Notes: generated from the letters alone by a model not told the origin. 9,032 nucleotides of DNA from Chthonomonadaceae bacterium (GCA_014377395.1 JACMPS010000203.1:1-9032); one strand, 5' to 3'. Shown: positions 1-6,688, numbered from the stretch's first letter. Numbers and translations: made by a program.

Positions 1-414
1 ACAGACGGTTTGACGTTGTATGCGTCCGTCAATAATCACATCATTGGCTACCGTATCAGCGATGGGGCGCAAGTTTTCGACACAGGATTTATCTCCGGTG
101 GCTCAGACGGAACCGCACTTGGCACAGGCTCTCTGGCTGGAAACATTTTCGTCAACACAAATGACGGACACCTGCTGGAATACAACCTCTTTGGTCTTCC
201 CGTCCAAACCATTATCGGGCAGGGCGGCTCACGCGGCGACTTTGTCACCGTTGATCCGAATGGCACTCTCCTCCTGACACAATCTGACCGTATCCTACGT
301 CTTATTGCACCTCAAGGCGGCGGCTTCGGATCTGTTCCCGAACCCGGTTCTCTTGGTTTGTTCGGTGGATTCGCGCTCTCCGGAGCATTTCTGCTACGTC
401 GCCGCCGGAAGTAA
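1..414 (+). CDS. PEP-CTERM sorted surface/exported protein, 3' part only
   Basis: The reading frame is open from base 1 to the TAA at 412-414, so the start and N-terminus lie to the left of the window. The visible part is about 137 residues. Its last 25 or so residues form a PEP-CTERM signal: VPEPG, a hydrophobic segment (SLGLFGGFALSGAFLL), then a basic RRRRK end. In characterised families this tail is recognised by an exosortase in the inner membrane, which processes the protein for export to the surface or extracellular matrix. The part before the tail consists of short beta-strand-like stretches with DG and NT turns (for example TLYASVNNHIIGYR and LLTQSDRILRL). This resembles the last blades of an NHL or SMP-30-like beta-propeller, but the propeller assignment is inference. 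No exosortase gene is visible. The gene ends just before a strong hairpin at 430-475. The sorting signal is very clear; the function is unknown. Confidence 0.88.
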   Translation, partial: TDGLTLYASVNNHIIGYRISDGAQVFDTGFISGGSDGTALGTGSLAGNIFVNTNDGHLLEYNLFGLPVQTIIGQGGSRGDFVTVDPNGTLLLTQSDRILRLIAPQGGGFGSVPEPGSLGLFGGFALSGAFLLRRRRK

Positions 415-429
415 TCCGAGAGTTTCGAT

Positions 430-475
430 ACGGAGAGTAGGAGAACGCGAGTTTTCGCATTTTCCTACTCTCCGT
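430..475 (+). terminator. Strong hairpin terminator after the PEP-CTERM gene
   Basis: There is a 13-base perfect inverted repeat (ACGGAGAGTAGGA at 430-442, TCCTACTCTCCGT at 463-475). The stem continues inwards through a G-T pair, two A-T pairs, one mismatch, and GCGA/TCGC closing a four-base GTTT loop (451-454). It starts 15 bases after the stop codon of the PEP-CTERM gene and ends 39 bases before the kinase start. There is no long T run after it, so it may stop transcription through stem strength or may mainly protect the 3' end of the mRNA. It separates the PEP-CTERM gene from the kinase. Confidence 0.75.
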
Positions 476-502
476 TATTCGCCTAACTGCCCCTGCGTGT
501 GC

Positions 503-514
503 TATCCTTTTCGT
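503..514 (+). promoter_or_regulatory. Candidate -10 box for a leaderless kinase mRNA
   Basis: TATCCT at 503-508 fits a TANNNT -10 element and is followed by exactly six bases and then the ATG at 515. Transcription from such a box would begin at or next to the A of the start codon. No Shine-Dalgarno sequence lies upstream of this ATG (the preceding bases are pyrimidine-rich), which fits leaderless translation. I find no convincing -35 box. The same geometry occurs at 4160-4172. Confidence 0.45.
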
Positions 515-2041
515 ATGAAGGCACGTTTTCGCTTATTTCGGAGTTTGCGGGCGCAACTCGCCTTTTTTCAGGGCGGCATCCTCGCCGTCACGCTTCTTCT
601 CCTCTCCTTTTTCACGTTGATTTTGCTTCGACAATTCCTCACCTCTCAGGCGGACACGCGCCTCAGAATGCAGGCGGAAGACACTGCACGAGGCATCGCC
701 GCAACCTTGTTTCAGTACTCCACGCAAAATCCCCACGTCCCTCTCACACAGAACATTGAAGAAACTTTCGTTAAAAACAATGAACTCCAAACGTTCGGGC
801 GATACGTGCAGGTCATCAACAACCACAACAATCCAGTCGCCTTTTCGGACGCCCTCCGCACCACGAAATTCCCTCCGATTGATGACGCTCTCACCTCAGG
901 GCTGGCGAAGGAAGTCAGTTACCACACGATCACCTCGATTGGCGAATACCCCGTTCGCATTGTGACGGTTCCTGTGATCACAGGCGAACGCACCCCGCAG
1001 TACCTCGTGCAAGTCGGTGCCTCCGTCGAAGGGGTGGATGTGGCACTGCAACGCGCTACAACCATTCTGCTGATCCTTACGCCGTCCGTGTTTTTGATCG
1101 CCCTCGGTGGCGGGTGGTGGCTTGTGGGGCGTGCCCTCAAACCCGTAGACGATATGACCCGCGCCGCCCTTTCGATTGAGAGCAAACGGCTTGATTTGAG
1201 GGTACAGGCTCCCCGCTCCGACAACGAAATCGGACGACTTGCCGGGGCATTGAATGAGATGATCGCTCGACTGGATCGTAGTTTTCGGCAGATCGAACGC
1301 TTTTCCGCCGATGCCTCCCACGAACTCAAAACGCCCTTGACCACAATACGCGGAGAAGCGGAAGTGGCACTGATGTCCGACGAACTCACGCCTGATTTGC
1401 GCCGCACCTTTGAGAGCGTCATTGAGGAAACGGAGCGAATGAGCAGCATTGTCAACAATCTGCTTTTGCTCTCCAAAGCCGATGCCGATCAGGTGAAACT
1501 CGCGCACGAACCGCTTCAACTCGAAGAAGTAGCAATGGCGTGTTATGAGTCGATGGAGCGTTTGGCGCACCGCAAACACCTGACGCTTGACATCGAAAAC
1601 ATGGACGACGCCCCGATTTTCGGCGACAAGTTATGGCTCGGTCAACTCATCACAAACCTTCTCATCAATGCTCTCAATTACACCCCGGAAGGCAGGAGCG
1701 TTTTCCTGAGCGTAACCCGCGATGACACAGGAGGAAAATTGGTGGGCTTTGTCTCCCCTACCCCTGACATCAGTTTAGAGGCGCCTGTCGCGGTTCTCAC
1801 AGTGCGTGACACGGGGACCGGGATTGGAGAAGAACATTTGCCGTTCCTTTTCGACCGATTTTATCGGGTAGACTCGGGACGTAGCCGGGATCAGGGTGGA
1901 AGCGGATTGGGGCTGAACATTGCGCGTTGGATCGCCGAGTCTCATAACGGGCAGATTGGTGTCAAAAGCATTGTCGGCGAAGGCACAACTTTCATGGTCA
2001 GAATTCCGATGACGACTCTGTCACAAGACGTGCAAGCGTGA
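515..2041 (+). CDS. Membrane sensor histidine kinase (HAMP, HisKA, HATPase_c)
   Basis: This is a 508-residue two-component sensor kinase that autophosphorylates on histidine in response to a signal outside the cytoplasm and passes the phosphate to a response regulator. The order is: a short cytoplasmic start, TM1 (about residues 14-38), an extracytoplasmic sensor region of about 140 residues, TM2 (about 182-204), a HAMP linker (RALKPVDDM onward), and a HisKA domain with the phospho-acceptor His269 in SHELKTPL. An HATPase domain follows, with the N box (Asn385 in LLINALNYTP), G1 (DTGTGIG from 432), the F box (FLFDRFYR) and G2 (GGSGLGL from 461). All catalytic boxes are intact. The layout is that of the CusS/QseC type of OmpR-partner kinases. 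An upstream extension of the frame to 305 is unlikely because it would overlap the PEP-CTERM gene by 110 bases; the ATG at 515 directly precedes a basic run and TM1. The N-to-G1 distance carries about 15 extra residues (around FVSPTPDISLE). No response regulator is in the window, so its partner lies elsewhere or to the left of the PEP-CTERM gene. Confidence 0.95.
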   Translation: MKARFRLFRSLRAQLAFFQGGILAVTLLLLSFFTLILLRQFLTSQADTRLRMQAEDTARGIAATLFQYSTQNPHVPLTQNIEETFVKNNELQTFGRYVQVINNHNNPVAFSDALRTTKFPPIDDALTSGLAKEVSYHTITSIGEYPVRIVTVPVITGERTPQYLVQVGASVEGVDVALQRATTILLILTPSVFLIALGGGWWLVGRALKPVDDMTRAALSIESKRLDLRVQAPRSDNEIGRLAGALNEMIARLDRSFRQIERFSADASHELKTPLTTIRGEAEVALMSDELTPDLRRTFESVIEETERMSSIVNNLLLLSKADADQVKLAHEPLQLEEVAMACYESMERLAHRKHLTLDIENMDDAPIFGDKLWLGQLITNLLINALNYTPEGRSVFLSVTRDDTGGKLVGFVSPTPDISLEAPVAVLTVRDTGTGIGEEHLPFLFDRFYRVDSGRSRDQGGSGLGLNIARWIAESHNGQIGVKSIVGEGTTFMVRIPMTTLSQDVQA

Positions 2042-2089
2042 GTTTAGAAAAGATACGGAGACTACGAAAAACTCAGTGCGGGGAAGACG

Positions 2090-2125
2090 ATAATTGATTC
2101 GCTGATTCCATAGAATCGCAATTAT
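2090..2125 (+). terminator. Possible hairpin after the kinase gene
   Basis: ATAATTG at 2090-2096 pairs with CAATTAT at 2119-2125, and ATTC/GAAT (2097-2100 with 2113-2116) extends the stem past a two-base bulge, leaving a 12-base loop. It lies 48 bases after the kinase stop and 45 bases before the next start, and it is followed by a T-rich stretch (TCTATTTA). The stem is A-T rich and therefore weak. It could be a terminator for the kinase or an operator for the downstream gene. TATTCT at 2123-2128 could serve as a -10 box for the next gene, but the only -35-like sequence (CTGATT at 2102-2107) is poorly spaced. Confidence 0.35.
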
Positions 2126-2169
2126 TCTATTTACAGAAGCGTTTTCTTGTTTGTGAAAGGAAACTTATC

Positions 2170-4128
2170 ATGGGGAACTTTCTTTTCGATACATCTGAGC
2201 CTATTCAGTCCGCTCCACCCAATTCGTCCTCGTCACGCCGCGACTTTCTCCGTCACCTTGTGGTTGCGGGGGCAAGCGTTGCCTCTGTGCCTCTGCTCGA
2301 AACCCAAGGGCAGGCGAAACCTTCTCCTTTCCCTCATCTTGTTCGTGCGCGGGTTCCCTTTCCCCACGACAAAGACCTCTCTATTTATGTCGGTGTTTCC
2401 TCGAAGTGGAGAGGACGTGGTTTCTCCACGCATCCCCTCACACCACCCTTTAAACCGCAACCGATCAAAAATGGTGAACTCAAAACTGATTTTGCCGCGT
2501 TTCCTCTTACGGAAAAGCCGACATTAAAGGAATTTGACCGCCTTCTGCTCACCAGAATGCCGCTTCTCAATGACCCTGATTGGTATGCTTTTGAGGCGGA
2601 ATACGACGAGTATCACTTGATCTTCGACGTGAGGGACACACAAAAGCGTCTCGGTAGAGTCGTGGTCACCGATCTCGAATCAGGGAAAGTTCTTGGACTG
2701 AGACACTCCAACCGGGAACATACGGTGGTTCGAGGCAAATTGCTTTTCCCCTGGGCACGAACTTACTGCCTCCTTTCAGGCTATGATCTTGACGGAGAGG
2801 TGCTTTTCAGAGGAATCGCCTCGAACGGCCAGCCCGATACCTGGGTTTATTTCACGCAGGTGCAACAATTTGCCGCCTATCGTCCCCCTACGGTTCCCCC
2901 CGCTCCTCTTAAGGAAAGCGACCAGGTCTCAGGTCCCGAAGGGGATCCGTACAATCTCAAAGGACTGGATATGCCGGGGCAACCCGTTGCACTTTACAGC
3001 ATAGGAAGCGGTTGGCATGAGCAAACCAATGACACAGGCGTGTCCAATCCGTTGGTAGCACCCGATAATTTGCAACTTTATCAAAAGACGAATGTACTCG
3101 ACTCATTTTTGTATCTCCTCTATCGCCATCATGACCGTTTGGGCATGCCTTTGCTACCCCCTCAATTTGGTGCGCCTCCGAGCCTCGGCTTACAACCAGC
3201 ATTTGCTAATTTATTGATGCCTCCGTATTCGCATAACGTCGGACAGTGGCTAGGAAAGTATTTTGTTCGGACAACTGCATTTTTGGTGGTTCCCTACTCG
3301 GTTGCCAGAAATGAAGGTCTTTATAGTCGCATCAGAACCGCCTTCGATCAATTCTCAAGAGAAACGAGGGGCATTTCGGACAAATTTGTCGAGAGCCTCG
3401 TCAGCACCTTTCATGTCTGGCTTGAGTCGGAGGCGGGGAAACAATCGGGATTGAAGCAGGGTATGGTTCGCTCCGCAGAGGACGTGAAAATGCTCTATAT
3501 TGAGGAGATTTCAAAGCGTCTTATCGTTTCCCATCCCCTTTATGTCGAAGTGTCTTTCGCAATAGAGGTCCCGTTTTCACCTCCCCCTGGACCGATCAGC
3601 GGGAGAGGGTCTGTCGAGATCATTTCGGTTGCACCGGGAGTTCCCGATTCGCCGCCCCCACCCTCTACTCGATACTACACACTCGACTTTGTGAATGGCA
3701 GGGCAAAATTGCGATTGCCGAAAGGATGGTACTGTCTGGCGAAGGTGGCAATTACCGATCTTCCCGGTTACAGCCTCTCCCAGAACGAATTAAAATTCGA
3801 CTCATTTTCGGGTAGTCCGATTCGTTTCCTTGCGATGCTTTCACACTGTCTCACCTTAAAAATAGAAACGGATCTTGCCGCAGACATTGTTATTCAAACA
3901 AAAGACGGTCTCTCACTTTACTCCGGGGCAACTCACTACAACGGAAAAACAAATGTTTTCGTTGCGCTGACCGTGCCGCCGGATACCTATTCGATTTTTG
4001 CCACAGAAAGGAACCGCCGCAAAAAGCCGACTTTCTTAAAAAAAGGCAAGATCATGATTATCGTCTCTGTTATTCAGGAGGAAACTTTCTCTCTGATTCT
4101 CACGGATCAGCAGGAAAATAAGGGCTGA
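2170..4128 (+). CDS. Tat-exported protein of unknown function, 652 residues
   Basis: The N-terminus carries a twin-arginine signal: SRRDFL with the arginine pair at 23-24, a hydrophobic segment at about 30-43, and a likely signal-peptidase site after GQA at about 47-49. The protein should therefore fold in the cytoplasm, perhaps with a cofactor or partner, before export by TatABC. I recognise no family in the mature protein. The first third is rich in beta strand with basic and aromatic residues; there are proline-rich linkers near PPTVPPAPL and SPPPGPIS and a PPPP run. A helical middle part follows TNVLDSFLYLLYRHHDRLG. The C-terminal 180 residues look like beta-sandwich repeats (strands such as LTLKIETDLAADIVIQT and VALTVPPDTYSIFATE). 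Only a few cysteines are present and no CxxCH haem site or obvious metal motif is visible. The start at 2170 is supported by AAAGGA eight bases upstream. Several frames overlap it, but this one is by far the longest and has the signal peptide. Function is not assigned. Confidence 0.88.
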   Translation: MGNFLFDTSEPIQSAPPNSSSSRRDFLRHLVVAGASVASVPLLETQGQAKPSPFPHLVRARVPFPHDKDLSIYVGVSSKWRGRGFSTHPLTPPFKPQPIKNGELKTDFAAFPLTEKPTLKEFDRLLLTRMPLLNDPDWYAFEAEYDEYHLIFDVRDTQKRLGRVVVTDLESGKVLGLRHSNREHTVVRGKLLFPWARTYCLLSGYDLDGEVLFRGIASNGQPDTWVYFTQVQQFAAYRPPTVPPAPLKESDQVSGPEGDPYNLKGLDMPGQPVALYSIGSGWHEQTNDTGVSNPLVAPDNLQLYQKTNVLDSFLYLLYRHHDRLGMPLLPPQFGAPPSLGLQPAFANLLMPPYSHNVGQWLGKYFVRTTAFLVVPYSVARNEGLYSRIRTAFDQFSRETRGISDKFVESLVSTFHVWLESEAGKQSGLKQGMVRSAEDVKMLYIEEISKRLIVSHPLYVEVSFAIEVPFSPPPGPISGRGSVEIISVAPGVPDSPPPPSTRYYTLDFVNGRAKLRLPKGWYCLAKVAITDLPGYSLSQNELKFDSFSGSPIRFLAMLSHCLTLKIETDLAADIVIQTKDGLSLYSGATHYNGKTNVFVALTVPPDTYSIFATERNRRKKPTFLKKGKIMIIVSVIQEETFSLILTDQQENKG

Positions 4129-4134
4129 CAACTT

Positions 4135-4171
4135 TTTACTCCCGCCCTCCTCAATCGGGTAAACTAGGTTT
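4135..4171 (+). promoter_or_regulatory. Candidate leaderless promoter and inverted repeat before the phosphatase
   Basis: TAAACT at 4160-4165, preceded directly by CGGG, is followed by six bases and the ATG at 4172. This is the same spacing as in front of the kinase at 515. No Shine-Dalgarno sequence is visible before this ATG. TTTACT at 4135-4140 could be a poor -35 box with a 19-base spacer. An imperfect inverted repeat overlaps the box: TTTA (4135-4138) and CCCG (4141-4144) pair with CGGG (4156-4159) and TAAA (4160-4163), with a two-base bulge. This could be an operator or part of the end of the preceding transcript. Confidence 0.5.
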
Positions 4172-4981
4172 ATGATAAATCCTACAATAGAACCCGAACG
4201 CTTTCCGATTGACCTTCCCTTTATCACCGAGACCGCGCACGAGGCAGGGCAACGCGCAAAAGCGATGCTGAACACGATGCAAAGCGATTTCAAGTCCGAT
4301 GATTCGCTTGTCACCAACATTGACCGAACGATTGAAGCCTTTATCAAAGAGCGGCTGAACACGCGCTATCCCGGCTACGCTTTTCTCGGTGAAGAGACCG
4401 GACTGACGGAAAACAAAGCCGATCCCGACGCACCTCTCTGGGCGGTAGACCCGATTGACGGAACGACGAATATGGTGTATGGAATCCCGATCTGGGGGGT
4501 TTCGATTGGCTTGATCGTGGGCGGAGAAGCCATCGCAGGGGCATTCGCCATGCCGATGACGGACGAACTTTTCTACGGAGAAAAGGGCAAAGGCTCTTTT
4601 TGCAATGGAGTTCGCCTTAAAGTCACTGACCGGGACGCCGATTTTCACCCGGAAGACCCACTCTGCTTCACTTCGACCTCGCTTCAACAGTTGCCTGTCT
4701 CTCGCCTGACGGGAAGACTGCGCTGTCTCGGTTCGATTGCCGCCGACATCGCCTACACGGGGCGTGGCTCTTTTCTGTCGCTGGTGGGGTGGAACGAACG
4801 CGCTTACGACATCGCTGCTGCCGTGGTGATTGCCCGTGAGGCGGGTTGCGTGGTAAGGCACTTTACAGGAGCGGAAGTGAATCTCGGTGAGGTTGTAGCG
4901 AACGGAGGGGTTAGCCCTTCGCCGTTTATCGTGGCTCCACCGAAAGCGGCGGCATACATCGTAAAACGTTTGACGGAGTAG
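4172..4981 (+). CDS. Inositol monophosphatase family phosphatase
   Basis: This 269-residue protein has the full set of metal-binding motifs of the Mg2+-dependent IMPase/FBPase/CysQ superfamily: VTNID near residue 50, GEETG with Glu74/Glu75, the signature DPIDGTTN with Asp93 and Asp96, and the C-terminal motif WNERAYDIAAAV with Asp213. Such enzymes remove phosphate from myo-inositol 1-phosphate, histidinol phosphate, fructose 1,6-bisphosphate or 3'-phosphoadenosine 5'-phosphate. Length and the GVSIGL-GAFAMPM core are normal for the IMPase/SuhB branch, but the substrate cannot be fixed from sequence alone. In the usual WDxAA motif the Trp and Asp are adjacent; here they are separated (W-N-E-R-A-Y-D), a local variation also seen within the superfamily. 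The ATG lacks a ribosome binding site and follows a TANNNT box by six bases. It ends 11 bases before the next gene, so the two probably form an operon. Confidence 0.93.
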   Translation: MINPTIEPERFPIDLPFITETAHEAGQRAKAMLNTMQSDFKSDDSLVTNIDRTIEAFIKERLNTRYPGYAFLGEETGLTENKADPDAPLWAVDPIDGTTNMVYGIPIWGVSIGLIVGGEAIAGAFAMPMTDELFYGEKGKGSFCNGVRLKVTDRDADFHPEDPLCFTSTSLQQLPVSRLTGRLRCLGSIAADIAYTGRGSFLSLVGWNERAYDIAAAVVIAREAGCVVRHFTGAEVNLGEVVANGGVSPSPFIVAPPKAAAYIVKRLTE

Positions 4982-4992
4982 GGGAGAGATCA

Positions 4993-5799
4993 ATGTCGGA
5001 AGAAGAAATGGGAGAACCAGAACCGCAAAACTCGGAACACGTCAAAGCACAAGATGAAGAAGTCGCCCGTCTCATCGCAAAAACTATGAAGCGAGCAAAG
5101 CATATCTATTTGAGCAACACGCTAGTCATTATTTCTCTGCTCCTGACCATTATGACCCTCTTTTTTTATGCTTACATAGGACTACCAAACCCGAAAAAAG
5201 GCTTGTGGTGTCTTGCTTCTGCTCTGTTGTTTACCGCCAACTTTGCTTATTCTCTCTCGTTAGCGCAAACCTTTTTTCGGGAGGGCAAGCAGGAGATGAT
5301 GCGAATTGACAAGCGCGGTATCAATACGCTTTGTCAACTTGTGGTCCACAGTTCCGGCACACGACTCTATAAGATTGCTCTTGCCCGCTTTTTGGAGGTG
5401 CTACAAACGATGAACGCCTCGGATGCACCTCGCATAAGTGGAACCACCCGCCTCCTGATTAACAAAATTTTGGATCAGGGAAATACAGAGACCGTTCTTC
5501 CTCTGTTGGTCGCTCTTGAGCAGGTAGGGGACAAATGGTGTGTCTCTCATATCAAAAAACTCAAGTTTGCTCCCTTTGCAATACTTCACCGCAAGCGGCG
5601 GGAAGAGGTCAAGGCACAGGCGCAACGCACTCTCAACTTTATCGAGCAACGGCTGGAAGAAGGAAAAAACGCGATTACTTTACTCCGTCCTTCCTCCCCT
5701 TCCGATGCCCCGGAAACTTTGCTTCGCCCTGCTACCGAAACCCCGAATGAATCGGCGGAAGTTTTACTCAAGCCTTCGCACAAAGAATTAGTGGAGTGA
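4993..5799 (+). CDS. Two-pass membrane protein with HEAT-like helices and LLRP-repeat tail
   Basis: The protein has 268 residues. An acidic cytoplasmic start (about residues 1-40) is followed by two membrane helices (about 41-63 and 71-92) joined by a short GLPNPKKG loop, so both ends should face the cytoplasm. Residues about 105-215 are alpha-helical, and the segment TETVLPLLVALEQVGDKW resembles a HEAT repeat of the kind used for protein-protein contacts. The proline- and acid-rich tail contains three copies of a short motif, LLRP at 230-233 and 243-246 and LLKP at 258-261, spaced 13 and 15 residues apart. The start at 4993 follows a purine-rich GGGGAGAG that overlaps the stop of the phosphatase gene, which implies coupled expression. 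I do not recognise an enzyme activity; a scaffold or adaptor at the inner membrane is the most I would infer. The gene faces the HNH gene with 58 bases between their stops. Confidence 0.85.
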   Translation: MSEEEMGEPEPQNSEHVKAQDEEVARLIAKTMKRAKHIYLSNTLVIISLLLTIMTLFFYAYIGLPNPKKGLWCLASALLFTANFAYSLSLAQTFFREGKQEMMRIDKRGINTLCQLVVHSSGTRLYKIALARFLEVLQTMNASDAPRISGTTRLLINKILDQGNTETVLPLLVALEQVGDKWCVSHIKKLKFAPFAILHRKRREEVKAQAQRTLNFIEQRLEEGKNAITLLRPSSPSDAPETLLRPATETPNESAEVLLKPSHKELVE

Positions 5800-5811
5800 C
5801 ATGGGGTAAAG

Positions 5812-5838
5812 CCGTCTCGTAGTAGGTCCTTATGACGG
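5812..5838. terminator. Weak hairpin between convergent genes
   Basis: CCGTC at 5812-5816 and GACGG at 5834-5838 could form a five-base stem with a 17-base loop in the 58-base gap between the stops of the membrane-protein gene (+) and the HNH gene (-). A convergent gap is where a bidirectional terminator is expected, but this stem is short and has no T run. No better hairpin is visible in the gap. Confidence 0.2.
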
Positions 5839-5857
5839 AAAAGCAACAAAAACGGAA

Positions 5858-6388
5858 TTAATAACGTGAGTCCGGTTCATTTTGAGTTGACTGACGCAAA
5901 CGGGCTTCAAGCCTAATGATATACTCATCTCGCTCCAGAAGCCGCTTGAGTAGAAGTCTTTGCTCGGTCTCTGCAATCTCTACACGTTGCTCCAGCATCT
6001 TCATGAGGGCACGTTTTTCGCGAAGAGCAATTAATTGCGGACGGTTCAGTTGCAAGGCGCGAATCTGAAATTTTCCTGCTTCCGTTATGGCTTCCAGCAA
6101 GTAGAGGTCTGAGTGCACGCGAAGGTGTACCGAAAGGTCGTCGATTAACGGGTGCAAAAGACGCTGTTGCAGATCGCGGTTCGTAGATTCCGGTCGTAAC
6201 GCGCCCTTGTATTGATTGCATCGCACACACGCATAAATGAGGTTACTGTCATCGTCGTTTCCTCCTGCCGAAATCGGGTTAAAGTGATCCACTGTTAATT
6301 CACCACCGACTTCGGTTTCGGAAACCCCACAGTATCCGCAGGAAAAACTAAACCGTTCGCGCACTTGTGCAAGTTTTGTATGAGACAA
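5858..6388 (-). CDS. HNH endonuclease-like protein with C-terminal coiled coil
   Basis: This 176-residue protein begins with an HNH (beta-beta-alpha metal) nuclease domain: CxxC at Cys17/Cys20, the DH pair Asp34-His35, Asn49 in SNLIYAC, a second CxxC at Cys54/Cys57, Asn58 and Lys61-Gly62. The four cysteines should bind a structural zinc, while His35 and the Asn residues would hold the catalytic metal, as in the McrA/HNH superfamily. All of these are intact, so it is probably an active DNA-nicking or cutting enzyme; its target is unknown. Residues about 115-122 (LNRPQLIA) introduce a long charged helix to about 166 that should form a coiled coil ending in IIRLEARLRQ. The start is TTG at 6388; an in-frame TAA lies at 6394-6392 just upstream and is the stop of the preceding gene, so no longer start is possible. 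CGGGG inside the upstream gene may serve as the ribosome binding site. The gene is almost certainly co-translated with the coiled-coil gene before it. Free-standing HNH genes can be mobile, but no ends or repeats flank this one. Confidence 0.9.
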   Translation of the reverse strand: MSHTKLAQVRERFSFSCGYCGVSETEVGGELTVDHFNPISAGGNDDDSNLIYACVRCNQYKGALRPESTNRDLQQRLLHPLIDDLSVHLRVHSDLYLLEAITEAGKFQIRALQLNRPQLIALREKRALMKMLEQRVEIAETEQRLLLKRLLERDEYIIRLEARLRQSTQNEPDSRY

Positions 6389-6391
6389 TTT

Positions 6392-6688
6392 TTACGATGC
6401 CCCGATGCCGAGGGTTTGCCGTGTTCGAGCCTCTAACATTGCTTCCAACCTCAGAATTTTCGCATCCAATTCCATTCTGCGGTTTCGGAGACGTTCGCTT
6501 TCTGCGTCTGACTCTGCGATGCGTTTCCGTAATTCCGTCATTCGTGAAATATCTTCGTTGTGCATTGACTCGGCTTCGATTTCGTCACAACCCGCTCTGT
6601 AAAGCACCTGCTCCGCCGCATCTAGAGGCTCCTCATTGACAACGCGGCGATGCAATTCTGCCCAGATTGTATATTTTGTTATTTCCAT
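6392..6688 (-). CDS. Small coiled-coil protein paired with the HNH gene
   Basis: This encodes a 98-residue acidic/basic helical protein with no catalytic motif. Residues 1-45 (start MEITKYTIWAELHRR) hold two or three short helices, including PLDAAEQVLYRAGCDEI. Residues about 47-90 form one long charged helix with heptad-like spacing that ends ILRLEAMLEARTRQ. This end resembles the end of the downstream HNH protein (IIRLEARLRQ), suggesting that the two pair through their coils. The ATG at 6688 was chosen over a GTG at 6745 because AAGGA lies about ten bases before it and the sequence becomes protein-like from here. The stop at 6394-6392 is three bases before the HNH start. I do not know the family; an accessory or regulatory partner of the nuclease is inference from gene order. 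Confidence 0.75.
   Translation of the reverse strand: MEITKYTIWAELHRRVVNEEPLDAAEQVLYRAGCDEIEAESMHNEDISRMTELRKRIAESDAESERLRNRRMELDAKILRLEAMLEARTRQTLGIGAS

Noticed and set aside
305..514. Upstream extension of the kinase frame (70 more residues)
   Set aside because: It overlaps the PEP-CTERM gene by 110 bases and runs through the terminator hairpin; its sequence is not protein-like, and the ATG at 515 leads directly into the basic start and first membrane helix.
896..1579. Long - strand frames opposite the kinase
   Set aside because: These are shadows of the kinase coding sequence, with no recognisable motif and low-quality composition.
4151..4993. 280-residue - strand frame opposite the phosphatase
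   Set aside because: The + strand frame has the complete IMPase motifs; the opposite frame is rich in Arg, His and Cys runs typical of antisense shadows.
5858..6388. HNH gene as a homing endonuclease or group I intron element
   Set aside because: No intron-like structure, interrupted host gene or flanking repeats are seen; it sits in its own small operon.
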